Source of the DNA: Streptococcus sp. NPS 308
GTDB taxonomy: Bacteria > Bacillota > Bacilli > Lactobacillales > Streptococcaceae
DNA length: 64,000 nt
Direction: 5' to 3'
Assembly: GCF_002355895.1 (NCBI RefSeq)
Contig: NZ_AP017652.1
Coordinates: forward strand, 1,149,001-1,213,000
The notes beneath the pieces are model-generated. The model saw only the letters and a list, made by a program, of their open reading frames with translations. It was not told the DNA's origin and did not search any database. How positions within the stretch are numbered: position 1 is the stretch's first letter; each line of letters opens with the position of its first letter. The position numbers and the translations under genes are program-made. This document shows positions 56,470-64,000 of this stretch, piece after piece.

Positions 56470-56503
56470 AAAAAAAGCAGTTCACATCTGAACTGCTTTT
56501 TTT
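56470..56503. terminator. Bidirectional terminator ald / phoH
   Basis: AAAAAAAGCAGTTCA / TGAACTGCTTTTTTT, 15-bp stem with four-base loop between convergent genes. Confidence 0.92.
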
Positions 56504-57490
56504 CTATTCTGTTTCTTGGTTCTTTTCTTCAACCTTAACTGGAGCTGGTTCATAGGCTCGGATAATTTGAGCGACAACTGGATGGCGAACCACATCCTTG
56601 GCTGAAAAATGAACAAAGTCAATTTGGTGAATGTTCTTGAGCTTTTCTTGGGCATCAATCAAACCTGACTTGACGTTCCGTGGTAGGTCAATCTGGCTAA
56701 TATCTCCATTAACAATCATCTTCGAATTAAAACCTAAACGCGTCAAGAACATCTTCATCTGCATGATGGTCGTATTTTGCGCCTCATCGAGAATGACAAA
56801 GGCATCATCCAAGGTCCGTCCACGCATGTAGGCGAGGGGCGCAATCTCAATGATTTCACGCTCCATGAGACGGGTGGTCTGGTCTTTTCCTAAAATCTGA
56901 TACAAGGCATCATAAACTGGTCGAAGGTAAGGATCCACCTTTTCCTTGAGATCACCCGGAAGAAATCCTAGACTCTCACCTGCTTCCACTGCTGGACGAG
57001 TAAGGATAATCCGCTTAACTTGCCCACGTTTAAGGGCAGTTACTGCCAAAGTCACAGCAAGAAAGGTCTTCCCTGTCCCTGCTGGTCCGATTCCAAAGGT
57101 CACATCATGCTGTTTGACACTGTCCACATAAAGTTTTTGACCTAAGGTTTTGACACGAATCGGTTTCCCAGTATTGTCCTTGATGATTTCTTCTTCGTAA
57201 AGGGCGACAAACTTGTCGATTTCATCGTTTTTGACCATGCTAATAGCCGTCACCACATCTGGCGTCCCAACTGTCATCCCCCGATTTACCAAAACCATCA
57301 ATGCCTGGATAACCTGACGGGCTTCCTCACATGCAGCTTCTTCTCCCAAAACCTGCACAATCTCCGTACGTGCATGAATCACCACATCAAGCTCTTCTTC
57401 CATCAAACGAAGATGGCGCTCATTGGAACCAAAAAGATGAAACAGGTCATCTGGATGACTCAGTTGAATGTCTATTGAATGTTCCTTCAA
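56504..57490 (-). CDS. phoH: PhoH family ATPase
   Basis: 328 residues. N-terminal KH-like region, P-loop GPAGTGKTFLAV, Walker B FVILDEAQNTT. PhoH-like proteins are linked to RNA metabolism; often next to ybeY, but not here. Starts with TTG at 57490, preceded by AGAGG with eight bases spacing, giving MKEHSIDIQLSHPDD as in pneumococcus. Confidence 0.95.
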   Translation of the reverse strand: MKEHSIDIQLSHPDDLFHLFGSNERHLRLMEEELDVVIHARTEIVQVLGEEAACEEARQVIQALMVLVNRGMTVGTPDVVTAISMVKNDEIDKFVALYEEEIIKDNTGKPIRVKTLGQKLYVDSVKQHDVTFGIGPAGTGKTFLAVTLAVTALKRGQVKRIILTRPAVEAGESLGFLPGDLKEKVDPYLRPVYDALYQILGKDQTTRLMEREIIEIAPLAYMRGRTLDDAFVILDEAQNTTIMQMKMFLTRLGFNSKMIVNGDISQIDLPRNVKSGLIDAQEKLKNIHQIDFVHFSAKDVVRHPVVAQIIRAYEPAPVKVEEKNQETE

Positions 57491-57570
57491 ATAAAGAACC
57501 TCTCTAATCCGTTTATTTCTTTTTATTATAGCAAAGAGAACAATAAAATACTAGCCTCATCTCATTGTCT

Positions 57571-57786
57571 CTAGTGTTCTAAGTATTCTTGCCAGATGGC
57601 GTCAAAGTCTCCTAGGTTGAAAGAGAAACTGGCATGTTCCTCCAAAAAGCGACTCACCTCATCAAAATCATCTGTGTGTTTTGGGAAGGCTGACTCTTCA
57701 AAAGCGAGGTCTGCCAAGATAGCTTTGGGACTGTTACTTTTAGGATTGCGCTCGGTCATGAGCCAAGTGTAAAATGATTTTCTCAA
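57571..57786 (-). CDS. YozE family protein
   Basis: 71 residues: [20 protein letters not shown] and ending [12 protein letters not shown]. YozE_SAM-like fold, function unknown. Starts with TTG at 57786, AGGAG six bases upstream, sharing TTGA with the stop of the GrpB-like gene. Confidence 0.88.
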   Translation of the reverse strand: MRKSFYTWLMTERNPKSNSPKAILADLAFEESAFPKHTDDFDEVSRFLEEHASFSFNLGDFDAIWQEYLEH

Positions 57787-58388
57787 TTCTTTCTCCTATC
57801 AAGAGTTTTTTGATGACACTTTTCTGATTCTTGAAAATTACTGGACTTAGCCTTTGATACGTAGTGGTTTATAAAATCTGTTTTAGCATCTGTATAGGCG
57901 TCTCGATTGTGTTCAAATTGTTTCCATAAACTTAGTTTTAATTCCTGATACGCTTGGGCAATATCTGGATGCTGGCAGAGATAATCTCTAAAATAAATCT
58001 CGTCATGATCTCCCGTCATTCGCAAATGTAAATGAAAAACTTTCTCGACAAATCCCTGCTCTGTATAGCCTTTATTTAGCGAAATCCTGTTAGGACTCTC
58101 CGACATCACTAGCCAACCATTCTTCACCAATAAATCCCTAACTCTTGCTAAATCCTCTATTCTACCTACTTCTAGCAGAATATCAACGATATTTTTGGCC
58201 CAAATATTAGGGATAGCAGTGCTACCGATATGTTCTATTCTTTTAATAACATTGGCACCCAATATTTTTTTCAGATTTGCTTCTTCTAATTCATACCAGT
58301 CTTTCCACTCTGACTTGTGCTCTACTAGAAAAATAGGAAAAAGTTGCCAGAGTTCCTCTAAACTCATTTCTTCAAGTTTCTTTATCAT
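57783..58388 (-). CDS. GrpB family (UPF0157) nucleotidyltransferase-like protein
   Basis: 201 residues. [20 protein letters not shown] is the GrpB signature, with [14 protein letters not shown] and [15 protein letters not shown]. Nucleotidyltransferase fold; substrate unknown. Overlaps the YozE gene by 4 bp and follows cvfB by 11 bp. Confidence 0.9.
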   Translation of the reverse strand: MIKKLEEMSLEELWQLFPIFLVEHKSEWKDWYELEEANLKKILGANVIKRIEHIGSTAIPNIWAKNIVDILLEVGRIEDLARVRDLLVKNGWLVMSESPNRISLNKGYTEQGFVEKVFHLHLRMTGDHDEIYFRDYLCQHPDIAQAYQELKLSLWKQFEHNRDAYTDAKTDFINHYVSKAKSSNFQESEKCHQKTLDRRKN

Positions 58389-58399
58389 GTCTATAAGAC

Positions 58400-59254
58400 C
58401 TAAATCAACTCTGTCCCAAACTGGTCCTGCTTGATTTTGCCAGCCTTCATCAAGCCTCCGAGTGCTTTCTTGAACTGACCTTTAGAAATGCCAAAGGTTG
58501 CCTTGATGTCCTCAGGAGATGACTTATCATTCAAGGTCATGAAACCACCATTGCTTTCCAAGTAGGTCAAAATCATCTGGGCATCATTTTCCAACATCTC
58601 AAAAGAACGCGGTTTAAGGGAGAGGTTCAGAGTGCGGTCAACCTCGCGGAAACCAATGACACGCGCATCTAACACTTGCCCCAAACGTGGTTCTGCGTAG
58701 CGCTCACTTGGGTGAATGAAACCAAGCATGTTATTCTCTGGCAGATAGACAAAGGTTCCTGACAGCTTGAGACGATATACAATGGCTGGCCAGTTTTGGT
58801 TCTGCATGTTGTTGTAGGCAGGACGAGCCAGACGTTGGAAGTCTTCTTGATAAGCCAAGAACCCCCAGATACGGTCTTTCTTGTCCACTTCAAGACGGAT
58901 GTAGAGTTTGTCGCCCTTCTTAGGCCAGAGTTCCTTGAGCTCAGGGAGGATATCGAGTGACACAACGATTTCTTTATCAGGTAGACCGGTATCGACAAAA
59001 ACACCCAAGTCTTTACGAACTTCTGTTACGGTTCCCCAACCAAATTGGTCCTGAGTGGCAGTCACTTCTAAGGTTGTCAGACGTAGTTTTTGCTTCATAT
59101 CCGTGTAGGCAAAACCTTTGACCGTATCCCCTACTGTATGTTGACCTTCTTCCTTGGCAAGTGCATAGGTTTGACCATCCTTTTGCACAAAGTAAAAACG
59201 GTCATTTTCATCGATGATGAGTCCAACGATAAAACTTGCAAGATTTGTATTCAT
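58400..59254 (-). CDS. cvfB: S1-domain RNA-binding protein CvfB
   Basis: 284 residues. Three S1-like modules and a C-terminal winged helix; visible blocks are GTVTEVRKDLGVFVDTGLPD, MLGFIHPSERYAEPRLGQVL and GISKGQFKKALGGLMKAGKI. The family affects virulence gene expression in staphylococci. The start at 59254 (MNTNLASFIVGL) has AAGGA; the longer frame is rejected. Follows frr. Confidence 0.92.
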   Translation of the reverse strand: MNTNLASFIVGLIIDENDRFYFVQKDGQTYALAKEEGQHTVGDTVKGFAYTDMKQKLRLTTLEVTATQDQFGWGTVTEVRKDLGVFVDTGLPDKEIVVSLDILPELKELWPKKGDKLYIRLEVDKKDRIWGFLAYQEDFQRLARPAYNNMQNQNWPAIVYRLKLSGTFVYLPENNMLGFIHPSERYAEPRLGQVLDARVIGFREVDRTLNLSLKPRSFEMLENDAQMILTYLESNGGFMTLNDKSSPEDIKATFGISKGQFKKALGGLMKAGKIKQDQFGTELI

Positions 59255-59313
59255 AGTTCCTTCTTTCGAATAAAACTCAGCCAGCAATGCCAACTGAGTT
59301 TTTCTGTTTATTT

Positions 59314-59871
59314 TTAGACTTCCAAAAGTTCTTTTTCTTTATTGGCAGTCATGTCGTCGATGTGTTTCACAGCATCGTCTGTTACTTTTTGAATATCTTT
59401 TTCAAGAGTTTTCAATTCGTCTTCAGTGATTTCTTTTGCTTTTTCTTGTTTCTTGGCTTCGTCCATAGCATCACGACGGATGTTACGAATAGCCACTTTA
59501 GCATTTTCACCGACCTTCTTCACTTCTTTAGCAAGGTCACGACGAGTTTCTTCTGTAAGAGCTGGGATAACCAAGCGGATCACAGAGCCGTCATTAGCTG
59601 GTGTAATACCAAGATCAGAAGCGTTCAAGGCACGTTCGATGTCTTTCAATGAAGACTTGTCAAATGGCGTTACCAACAAGACACGCGCTTCTGGAATAGT
59701 GATAGAAGCGATTTGATTAAGAGGAGTTTCTACTCCATAGTATTCCACATAGACACGGTCCAGCAAGCTTGCGTTGGCACGTCCTGCACGGATACCCCCA
59801 AATTCACGAGCAAGTGAGTGGTGAGACTGGGTCATTCTTTCTTTAGCTTTTTCTACAATTGCGTTAGCCAT
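59314..59871 (-). CDS. frr: Ribosome recycling factor
   Basis: 185 residues, standard length. Splits post-termination ribosomes with EF-G. Blocks [37 protein letters not shown] and [14 protein letters not shown]. 8 bp after pyrH, a conserved pairing. Confidence 0.98.
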   Translation of the reverse strand: MANAIVEKAKERMTQSHHSLAREFGGIRAGRANASLLDRVYVEYYGVETPLNQIASITIPEARVLLVTPFDKSSLKDIERALNASDLGITPANDGSVIRLVIPALTEETRRDLAKEVKKVGENAKVAIRNIRRDAMDEAKKQEKAKEITEDELKTLEKDIQKVTDDAVKHIDDMTANKEKELLEV

Positions 59872-59879
59872 AATCTTTC

Positions 59880-60617
59880 CTATTCCTTTTCTTCGATATT
59901 GTTTGAAACTGTTGTTCCGATATTTTCACCAAATACGACACGTTTAATGTTGCCTGGTTGGTTCATGTTGAAGACCACCAAGTCAATGTCATTATCCATA
60001 GAGAGGGTTGAAGCTGTTGAGTCCATGATACGAAGACCTTTGTTGATAACATCACGGTGGGTCAATTCTTCAAACTTAACGGCTGTCTTGTCTTTCTTAG
60101 GATCGGCATTGTAAACACCATCGACACCATTTTTAGCCATCAGAATGGCATCTGCTTCGATTTCAGCCGCACGAAGAGCTGCTGTTGTATCTGTTGAGAA
60201 GTAAGGTGAACCAATTCCGGCACCAAAGATAACGATACGACCTTTTTCAAGATGGCGAAGGGCACGTCCACGTACGTAAGGTTCTGCAACTTGTTGCATA
60301 GAAATAGCTGTTTGCACACGCGTATCGACGCCAACTTGTTGCAATGAATCTGCCATCACAAGAGCATTCATAACAGTCCCAAGCATTCCAGTGTAATCTG
60401 CCTGAACACGGTCCATTCCTGCTTCTGCAGCAGGTTCTCCACGCCAGAGATTTCCTCCACCAATAACAAGGGCAATTTCGATCCCTAGACTATGAACTTC
60501 TTGAATCTCTTTTGCAATTTTTTGAACTGTTTGGATATCAATCCCTACGCCACGTTCACCAGCAAGGGCTTCACCTGATAACTTGATTAAAATACGATTA
60601 TACTTGGGGTTCGCCAT
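59880..60617 (-). CDS. pyrH: UMP kinase
   Basis: 245 residues. Phosphorylates UMP to [33 protein letters not shown] and the GTP-regulated fold of bacterial UMP kinases. Promoter just upstream; operon pyrH-frr-cvfB. Confidence 0.98.
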   Translation of the reverse strand: MANPKYNRILIKLSGEALAGERGVGIDIQTVQKIAKEIQEVHSLGIEIALVIGGGNLWRGEPAAEAGMDRVQADYTGMLGTVMNALVMADSLQQVGVDTRVQTAISMQQVAEPYVRGRALRHLEKGRIVIFGAGIGSPYFSTDTTAALRAAEIEADAILMAKNGVDGVYNADPKKDKTAVKFEELTHRDVINKGLRIMDSTASTLSMDNDIDLVVFNMNQPGNIKRVVFGENIGTTVSNNIEEKE

Positions 60618-60644
60618 TTTTACTCTCCTTTTTTCATCCTACCT

Positions 60645-60653
60645 ATTTTATCA
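60645..60653 (-). promoter_or_regulatory. pyrH extended -10 promoter
   Basis: Minus strand TGATAAAAT, extended -10, about 30 bp before the pyrH ATG. Confidence 0.5.
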
Positions 60654-60700
60654 TAATTTCTAAGATTTTTATAGTATCATGAGCAATTCTTTCAAAAAAA

Positions 60701-62035
60701 TTAGACAGTTAAAAATTCCTCTAAGTCAGCAAGAGCACGCTCTGCAATTTTTTCATAACGATCCTTCTTATCACGGATACGCTCGCCTTCCAACTCCTTG
60801 ATAATCCCAAAGTTGACATTCATGGGCTGGAAGTGTTTGCTGTCCGCATGGGTGATGTAATGAGCCAGACTGCCAATCGCTGTTGTCTCTGGGAAAATAG
60901 CCTCGCTTTCTCCCTTGAAGAGACGAGCAGCATTTATTCCAGCAACCAATCCAGAAGCTGCTGACTCAACATAACCTTCCACACCCGTCATCTGACCAGC
61001 AAAGAAAAGGTTTGGTTGTTTCTTAGAACGGTAGGTCTGCTCAAGAAGATTTGGTGAATCCATGTAAGAATTGCGGTGCATAACCCCATAACGGACAAAC
61101 TCTGCATTTTCAAGACCAGGAATCATTTGGAAAACACGCTTTTGCTCCCCCCATTTGAGATGGGTTTGGAAACCGACGATATTGTAAAGACTACCAGCTG
61201 CATTATCCTGACGGAGCTGGACAACAGCATAAGGTGTTTTAAATTCTCCGTCACGAGGGCCTGTGTAATCATCTGGATACTCCAGACCGACTGGCTTCAT
61301 AGGACCATAAAGCATAGTTTTAATACCACGCTTGGCCATGACTTCGATCGGCATACAACCTTCAAAGTACTTTTCTTTTTCGAAAGAATTGAGCGGTGCT
61401 TCTTCCGCATTGACCAAGGCTTCATGGAAATCCATAAACTCTTGCTTGGTCATGGGAGCGTTGAGATAGGCCGCTTCTCCCTTGTCATAACGAGACTTGA
61501 GGTAGACCTTATTCATATCAATGGTGTTGACATCGATAATAGGCGCTGCCGCATCATAGAAATAGAAACCATCACCATCATTAAGGGCATGAATTTTTTC
61601 AGCTAGAGCATCGCTCGTCAAAGGGCCAGTAGCGACAACTGTAATAACATCTGTTGGTAATTCTGTAATCTCATCACGGACTACTTCAATCAGAGGGTGG
61701 TTGGCTACTTTTTCGGTTACCATCTGAGAGAAACCATCTCGGTCCACCGCAAGCGCCCCACCTGCAGGAACACGTGTAGCTTCTGCTGATTCCAATATGA
61801 CAGAACCTAATCGACGCATTTCTTCCTTGAGGAGCCCAACAGCATTAGTCAGGGCATCGCCACGAAGAGAATTGGAACAAACCAACTCCGCAAAATTGTC
61901 TGTTTTGTGCTGAGGTGTTGACTTGACACCACGCATTTCATAGAGTTTAACTGGAATACCACGTTCTGCGATTTGGTAGGCAGCTTCAGACCCCGCTAAA
62001 CCTGCTCCGATAACATTGATATAAGATTGAGACAC
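60701..62035 (-). CDS. trmFO: tRNA (uracil-54) methyltransferase TrmFO
   Basis: 444 residues. Folate- and FAD-dependent methylation of U54 in tRNA (formerly Gid). FAD motif [20 protein letters not shown] at the N-terminus, [10 protein letters not shown] and [19 protein letters not shown] start at 62035, with AGAGGT 9 bases upstream; it gives the canonical SQSYINV N-terminus, while the longer frame reaches into the leader. Confidence 0.96.
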   Translation of the reverse strand: MSQSYINVIGAGLAGSEAAYQIAERGIPVKLYEMRGVKSTPQHKTDNFAELVCSNSLRGDALTNAVGLLKEEMRRLGSVILESAEATRVPAGGALAVDRDGFSQMVTEKVANHPLIEVVRDEITELPTDVITVVATGPLTSDALAEKIHALNDGDGFYFYDAAAPIIDVNTIDMNKVYLKSRYDKGEAAYLNAPMTKQEFMDFHEALVNAEEAPLNSFEKEKYFEGCMPIEVMAKRGIKTMLYGPMKPVGLEYPDDYTGPRDGEFKTPYAVVQLRQDNAAGSLYNIVGFQTHLKWGEQKRVFQMIPGLENAEFVRYGVMHRNSYMDSPNLLEQTYRSKKQPNLFFAGQMTGVEGYVESAASGLVAGINAARLFKGESEAIFPETTAIGSLAHYITHADSKHFQPMNVNFGIIKELEGERIRDKKDRYEKIAERALADLEEFLTV

Positions 62036-62130
62036 GACACTAATACCTCTTTGGGTGGAACATCCGTCCATATCCAAACAAGCCCCTGGATTGTTTGACA
62101 ACCACAAATCTTTCTAATTTTTCTTTTACT

Positions 62131-62139
62131 AGTATAACA
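62131..62139 (-). promoter_or_regulatory. trmFO extended -10 promoter
   Basis: Minus strand TGTTATACT directly next to the rsmI terminator, giving a leader of about 90 nt. Confidence 0.5.
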
Positions 62140-62166
62140 AAAAAAGGGAAGAAGGCAAACTTCCCT
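62138..62166 (-). terminator. Terminator of holB-yabA-rsmI
   Basis: AGGGAAG / CTTCCCT stem with 8-base loop followed by seven U on the minus strand. Confidence 0.85.
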
Positions 62167-62168
62167 GT

Positions 62169-63047
62169 TTAGTCATTTTCTTGATTTTCTTCCCAATCGT
62201 GGTAGGCAGCGTAGAGCTGGCTTTTATTCCACTGGTAGAGTTTCGCAACTTCCTTAATGGCTTGATTTTTCTTCATTCCTTGCTGGATACGATGTTGGAT
62301 TTCTAAGAACAAGTCCTCCTCGTCCTTTTCCTCCACATCCTGACTGGCACCTTCAACGATGAGGAGACACTCGCCCTTGAGTGGCGTTTCAACCACGCTT
62401 GCCAGCAATTCAGAGATGGTTCCTCTTTGGTATTCTTCATAGATTTTGGTCAATTCCCTGACCAGGACCACCGAGCGGTTACCGTAGACTTCTAGCATAT
62501 TTTCCAATGTATCTGCCACACGATGGGGCGATTCGTAAAAAATCTGAGTTTCAGGATAGTCTTTTTTTGAGTCGAAAAATTGCTTTTGCTGGCCTGATTT
62601 TCTCGGTAAGAAACCATAAAAAATATGTGGTTGTGGCGCCAAACCACTGGCAATCAAGGCAGAAATCCCTGCAGAGGCACCTGGAACTGTGACAACTGCA
62701 ATCTCTTCTTCGATGGCTGCCTTGACTAAATCATGCCCAGGGTCTGAGATACTGGGCAGACCCGCATCGGAGACCTGAGCAATACTTTGCCCTGCTTTCA
62801 GGAAACCAATCAAATCAGGAATTTTTTCCTTGGCATTGTGCTCATGAAAGCTGATTTGCTTGGTCGGAATGTCAAAATGCTTGAGCAAAAGACCAGTATT
62901 GCGCGTGTCCTCAGCCGCAATCCAGTCCACCTCTTTCAAGGTCTGGATAGCACGAAAGGTCATGTCATCCAGATTGCCAATCGGCGTTGCCACTAGGTAA
63001 AGCTTGCCATAGGGAGATTGCCCCTTAAAACTTTTTTGAATCTGCAT
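62169..63047 (-). CDS. rsmI: 16S rRNA 2'-O-ribose C1402 methyltransferase RsmI
   Basis: 292 residues. Tetrapyrrole-methylase fold: LYLVATPIGNLDDMTFRAIQ, AEDTRNTGLLLKHF, SDAGLPSISDPG and FYESPHRVADTL. Methylates the ribosomal decoding centre. Two bp after yabA. Confidence 0.97.
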   Translation of the reverse strand: MQIQKSFKGQSPYGKLYLVATPIGNLDDMTFRAIQTLKEVDWIAAEDTRNTGLLLKHFDIPTKQISFHEHNAKEKIPDLIGFLKAGQSIAQVSDAGLPSISDPGHDLVKAAIEEEIAVVTVPGASAGISALIASGLAPQPHIFYGFLPRKSGQQKQFFDSKKDYPETQIFYESPHRVADTLENMLEVYGNRSVVLVRELTKIYEEYQRGTISELLASVVETPLKGECLLIVEGASQDVEEKDEEDLFLEIQHRIQQGMKKNQAIKEVAKLYQWNKSQLYAAYHDWEENQEND

Positions 63048-63049
63048 GC

Positions 63050-63367
63050 CTACTCCCTGTATAACAACTCGTCACAGAACATACATTCCTCGTCCTGTTC
63101 TCGGCGTTGTCCATAAAAATCATTACAAACGTGAAACCCGTCCTTATAGATTCGACGGACGCTTTCACGAACATGCTTGGCCTTGACGGGAGCATCTGCT
63201 TCTACCTCGCCTAAGCGTTCGCGCAACTTACTATTTTCCAAACGAAGAGCTGTATTTTCCTCTACCAAGCTCTTGAGATTTTTCTTAATGGCTTCCACAT
63301 CGGCCAAGGTCACCAATAACTGTTGGGAAAAATCGTCCAGCGCATCAAATAATTCTTTCTTATCCAT
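63050..63367 (-). CDS. yabA: Replication initiation control protein YabA
   Basis: 105 residues. N-terminal leucine-rich coiled coil ([20 protein letters not shown]) for tetramerisation and C-terminal zinc site with His, HVCNDFYG and CMFC. Binds DnaA and DnaN to limit initiation. Same operon as holB and rsmI. Confidence 0.96.
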   Translation of the reverse strand: MDKKELFDALDDFSQQLLVTLADVEAIKKNLKSLVEENTALRLENSKLRERLGEVEADAPVKAKHVRESVRRIYKDGFHVCNDFYGQRREQDEECMFCDELLYRE

Positions 63368-63403
63368 AAACCAGCCCTTTCCTTTCTTTATCCTTCATTG
63401 AGT

Positions 63404-64000
63404 TTATATTTCTTTCAAGACCAGATATTCCAAGGCATTTTGAAAGCTGACATTAGCCTGCCACATTTTTCTAGCTTCTAGTAAATCTTGTAAAATCTGT
63501 CGAATCCTTGCTTGCAAGAGATCCTGCCCACAGAGCACCTCGAGGATTCGCAAAACCTGATCTTGTTTTTCCTTGTCATCTGCCAAGCTGGCTAATTTCG
63601 CCACCTGCAAATAACTCTCTTTTTTCTTAGCTAATAACCAGGTCAGCAGGCGTTCGCTCTCATCCACCAAGGTCCAAAAACTAGCCTGATTGACCAACTT
63701 TTCAGCTTCAGCACGTGATTGACAAAACTGGGCTAAGAGAGTTGCTTTTTTCTTGACCAGACCTGTTTGTTCTAATTGATGGATGAGCTTTTCTTCTTGC
63801 TTTTTAAAGTTGAAAATCTGGGTCCGACTACGGATTGTTGGCAAGATTTTTTCCTCATCGCTGGTCAAGAAGAAAATGTAAACTTCGCTCTGGGGTTCTT
63901 CGATGACCTTGAGCAGAGAGTTAGCTGCGTTGGGATGCATTTTTTCGGCCTGCTCGATAATAAAGACCTGCTGCTGGCTTTCAATCCCTGCTTGGGAAAA
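63404..64000 (-). CDS. holB: DNA polymerase III delta' subunit, C-terminal part
   Basis: About 198 C-terminal residues; the gene starts beyond the right edge. FIIEQAEKMHPNAANSLLKV and EEPQSEVYIFFLTSDEEKIL are the clamp-loader sensor region, followed by RSRTQIFNF. Loads the sliding clamp with the tau and delta subunits. Stop at 63404, 36 bp before yabA. Confidence 0.95.
   Translation of the reverse strand, partial: FSQAGIESQQQVFIIEQAEKMHPNAANSLLKVIEEPQSEVYIFFLTSDEEKILPTIRSRTQIFNFKKQEEKLIHQLEQTGLVKKKATLLAQFCQSRAEAEKLVNQASFWTLVDESERLLTWLLAKKKESYLQVAKLASLADDKEKQDQVLRILEVLCGQDLLQARIRQILQDLLEARKMWQANVSFQNALEYLVLKEI

Overview
The window is chromosomal DNA of a Mitis-group Streptococcus (S. mitis / S. 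oralis / S. pneumoniae relatives). The evidence is the LytB choline-binding glucosaminidase, CiaRH, PavA, PmrA, the late-competence genes coiA and comEA-comEC each preceded by a ComX-type box, and many products that match my memory of pneumococcal proteins almost residue for residue. GC is moderate to low. No rRNA, tRNA, CRISPR array or complete mobile element was seen. Nearly all genes lie on the minus strand; only pavA, the DUF3270 gene and ald lie on the plus strand.

Layout. 0-1.8 kb: pepF (partial) and coiA. 1.8-7.7 kb: accessory island with hicB-hicA, a 1473-residue surface protein anchored near its N-terminus, and a broken IS30-type transposase. 7.7-18.1 kb: conserved housekeeping genes tehB, smpB, rnr, secG, rpmG, pmrA, coaE, mutM, era, dgkA, ybeY, then divergent pavA. 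18.1-31.9 kb: sir2, deoD, punA, deoB and rpiA (nucleoside salvage), a U32 protein, an ABC exporter pair, ciaRH and pepN. A stray deoD 3' end beside pavA suggests a rearrangement. 32-41.5 kb: a dense one-way array of small proteins of the immunity type (two SMI1/KNR4-like proteins and a possible SUKH-4 relative, Imm26, Imm50, DUF4304, pentapeptide, HEAT-like, LRR-like and unknown families). It contains a tandem duplication with partly broken copies and no toxin gene. 41.5-47.8 kb: SDR, a DUF2829 (Tad2-like) protein, a coiled-coil membrane protein, lytB, and pyrDb-pyrK under a PyrR attenuator. 47.8-49.8 kb: an insertion carrying a 479-residue protein with two HEPN-type RNAxxH motifs, flanked by 32-bp near-identical direct repeats. 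49.8-64 kb: gloA, rplT-rpmI-infC with an attenuator leader, comEC-comEA, GNAT, ald, phoH, yozE, grpB, cvfB, frr, pyrH, trmFO, rsmI, yabA and holB (partial).

Functional picture. The core segments serve translation and ribosome quality control (smpB, rnr, pavA/rqcH, era, ybeY, infC-rpmI-rplT, frr), pyrimidine and purine metabolism, envelope stress (ciaRH) and natural transformation. Three regions look acquired: the hicAB/surface-protein island, the immunity array, and the HEPN insertion. The HEPN gene is the best candidate for an undescribed defence or toxin system. Its two RNase-like motifs, AT-rich DNA, structured upstream region and flanking repeats all point to a recently inserted nuclease cassette, but its function is inferred only from motifs.

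Limits. Family names come from memory and motif reading. No database search was possible, so DUF/Imm assignments and comparisons with pneumococcal gene order should be treated as provisional.
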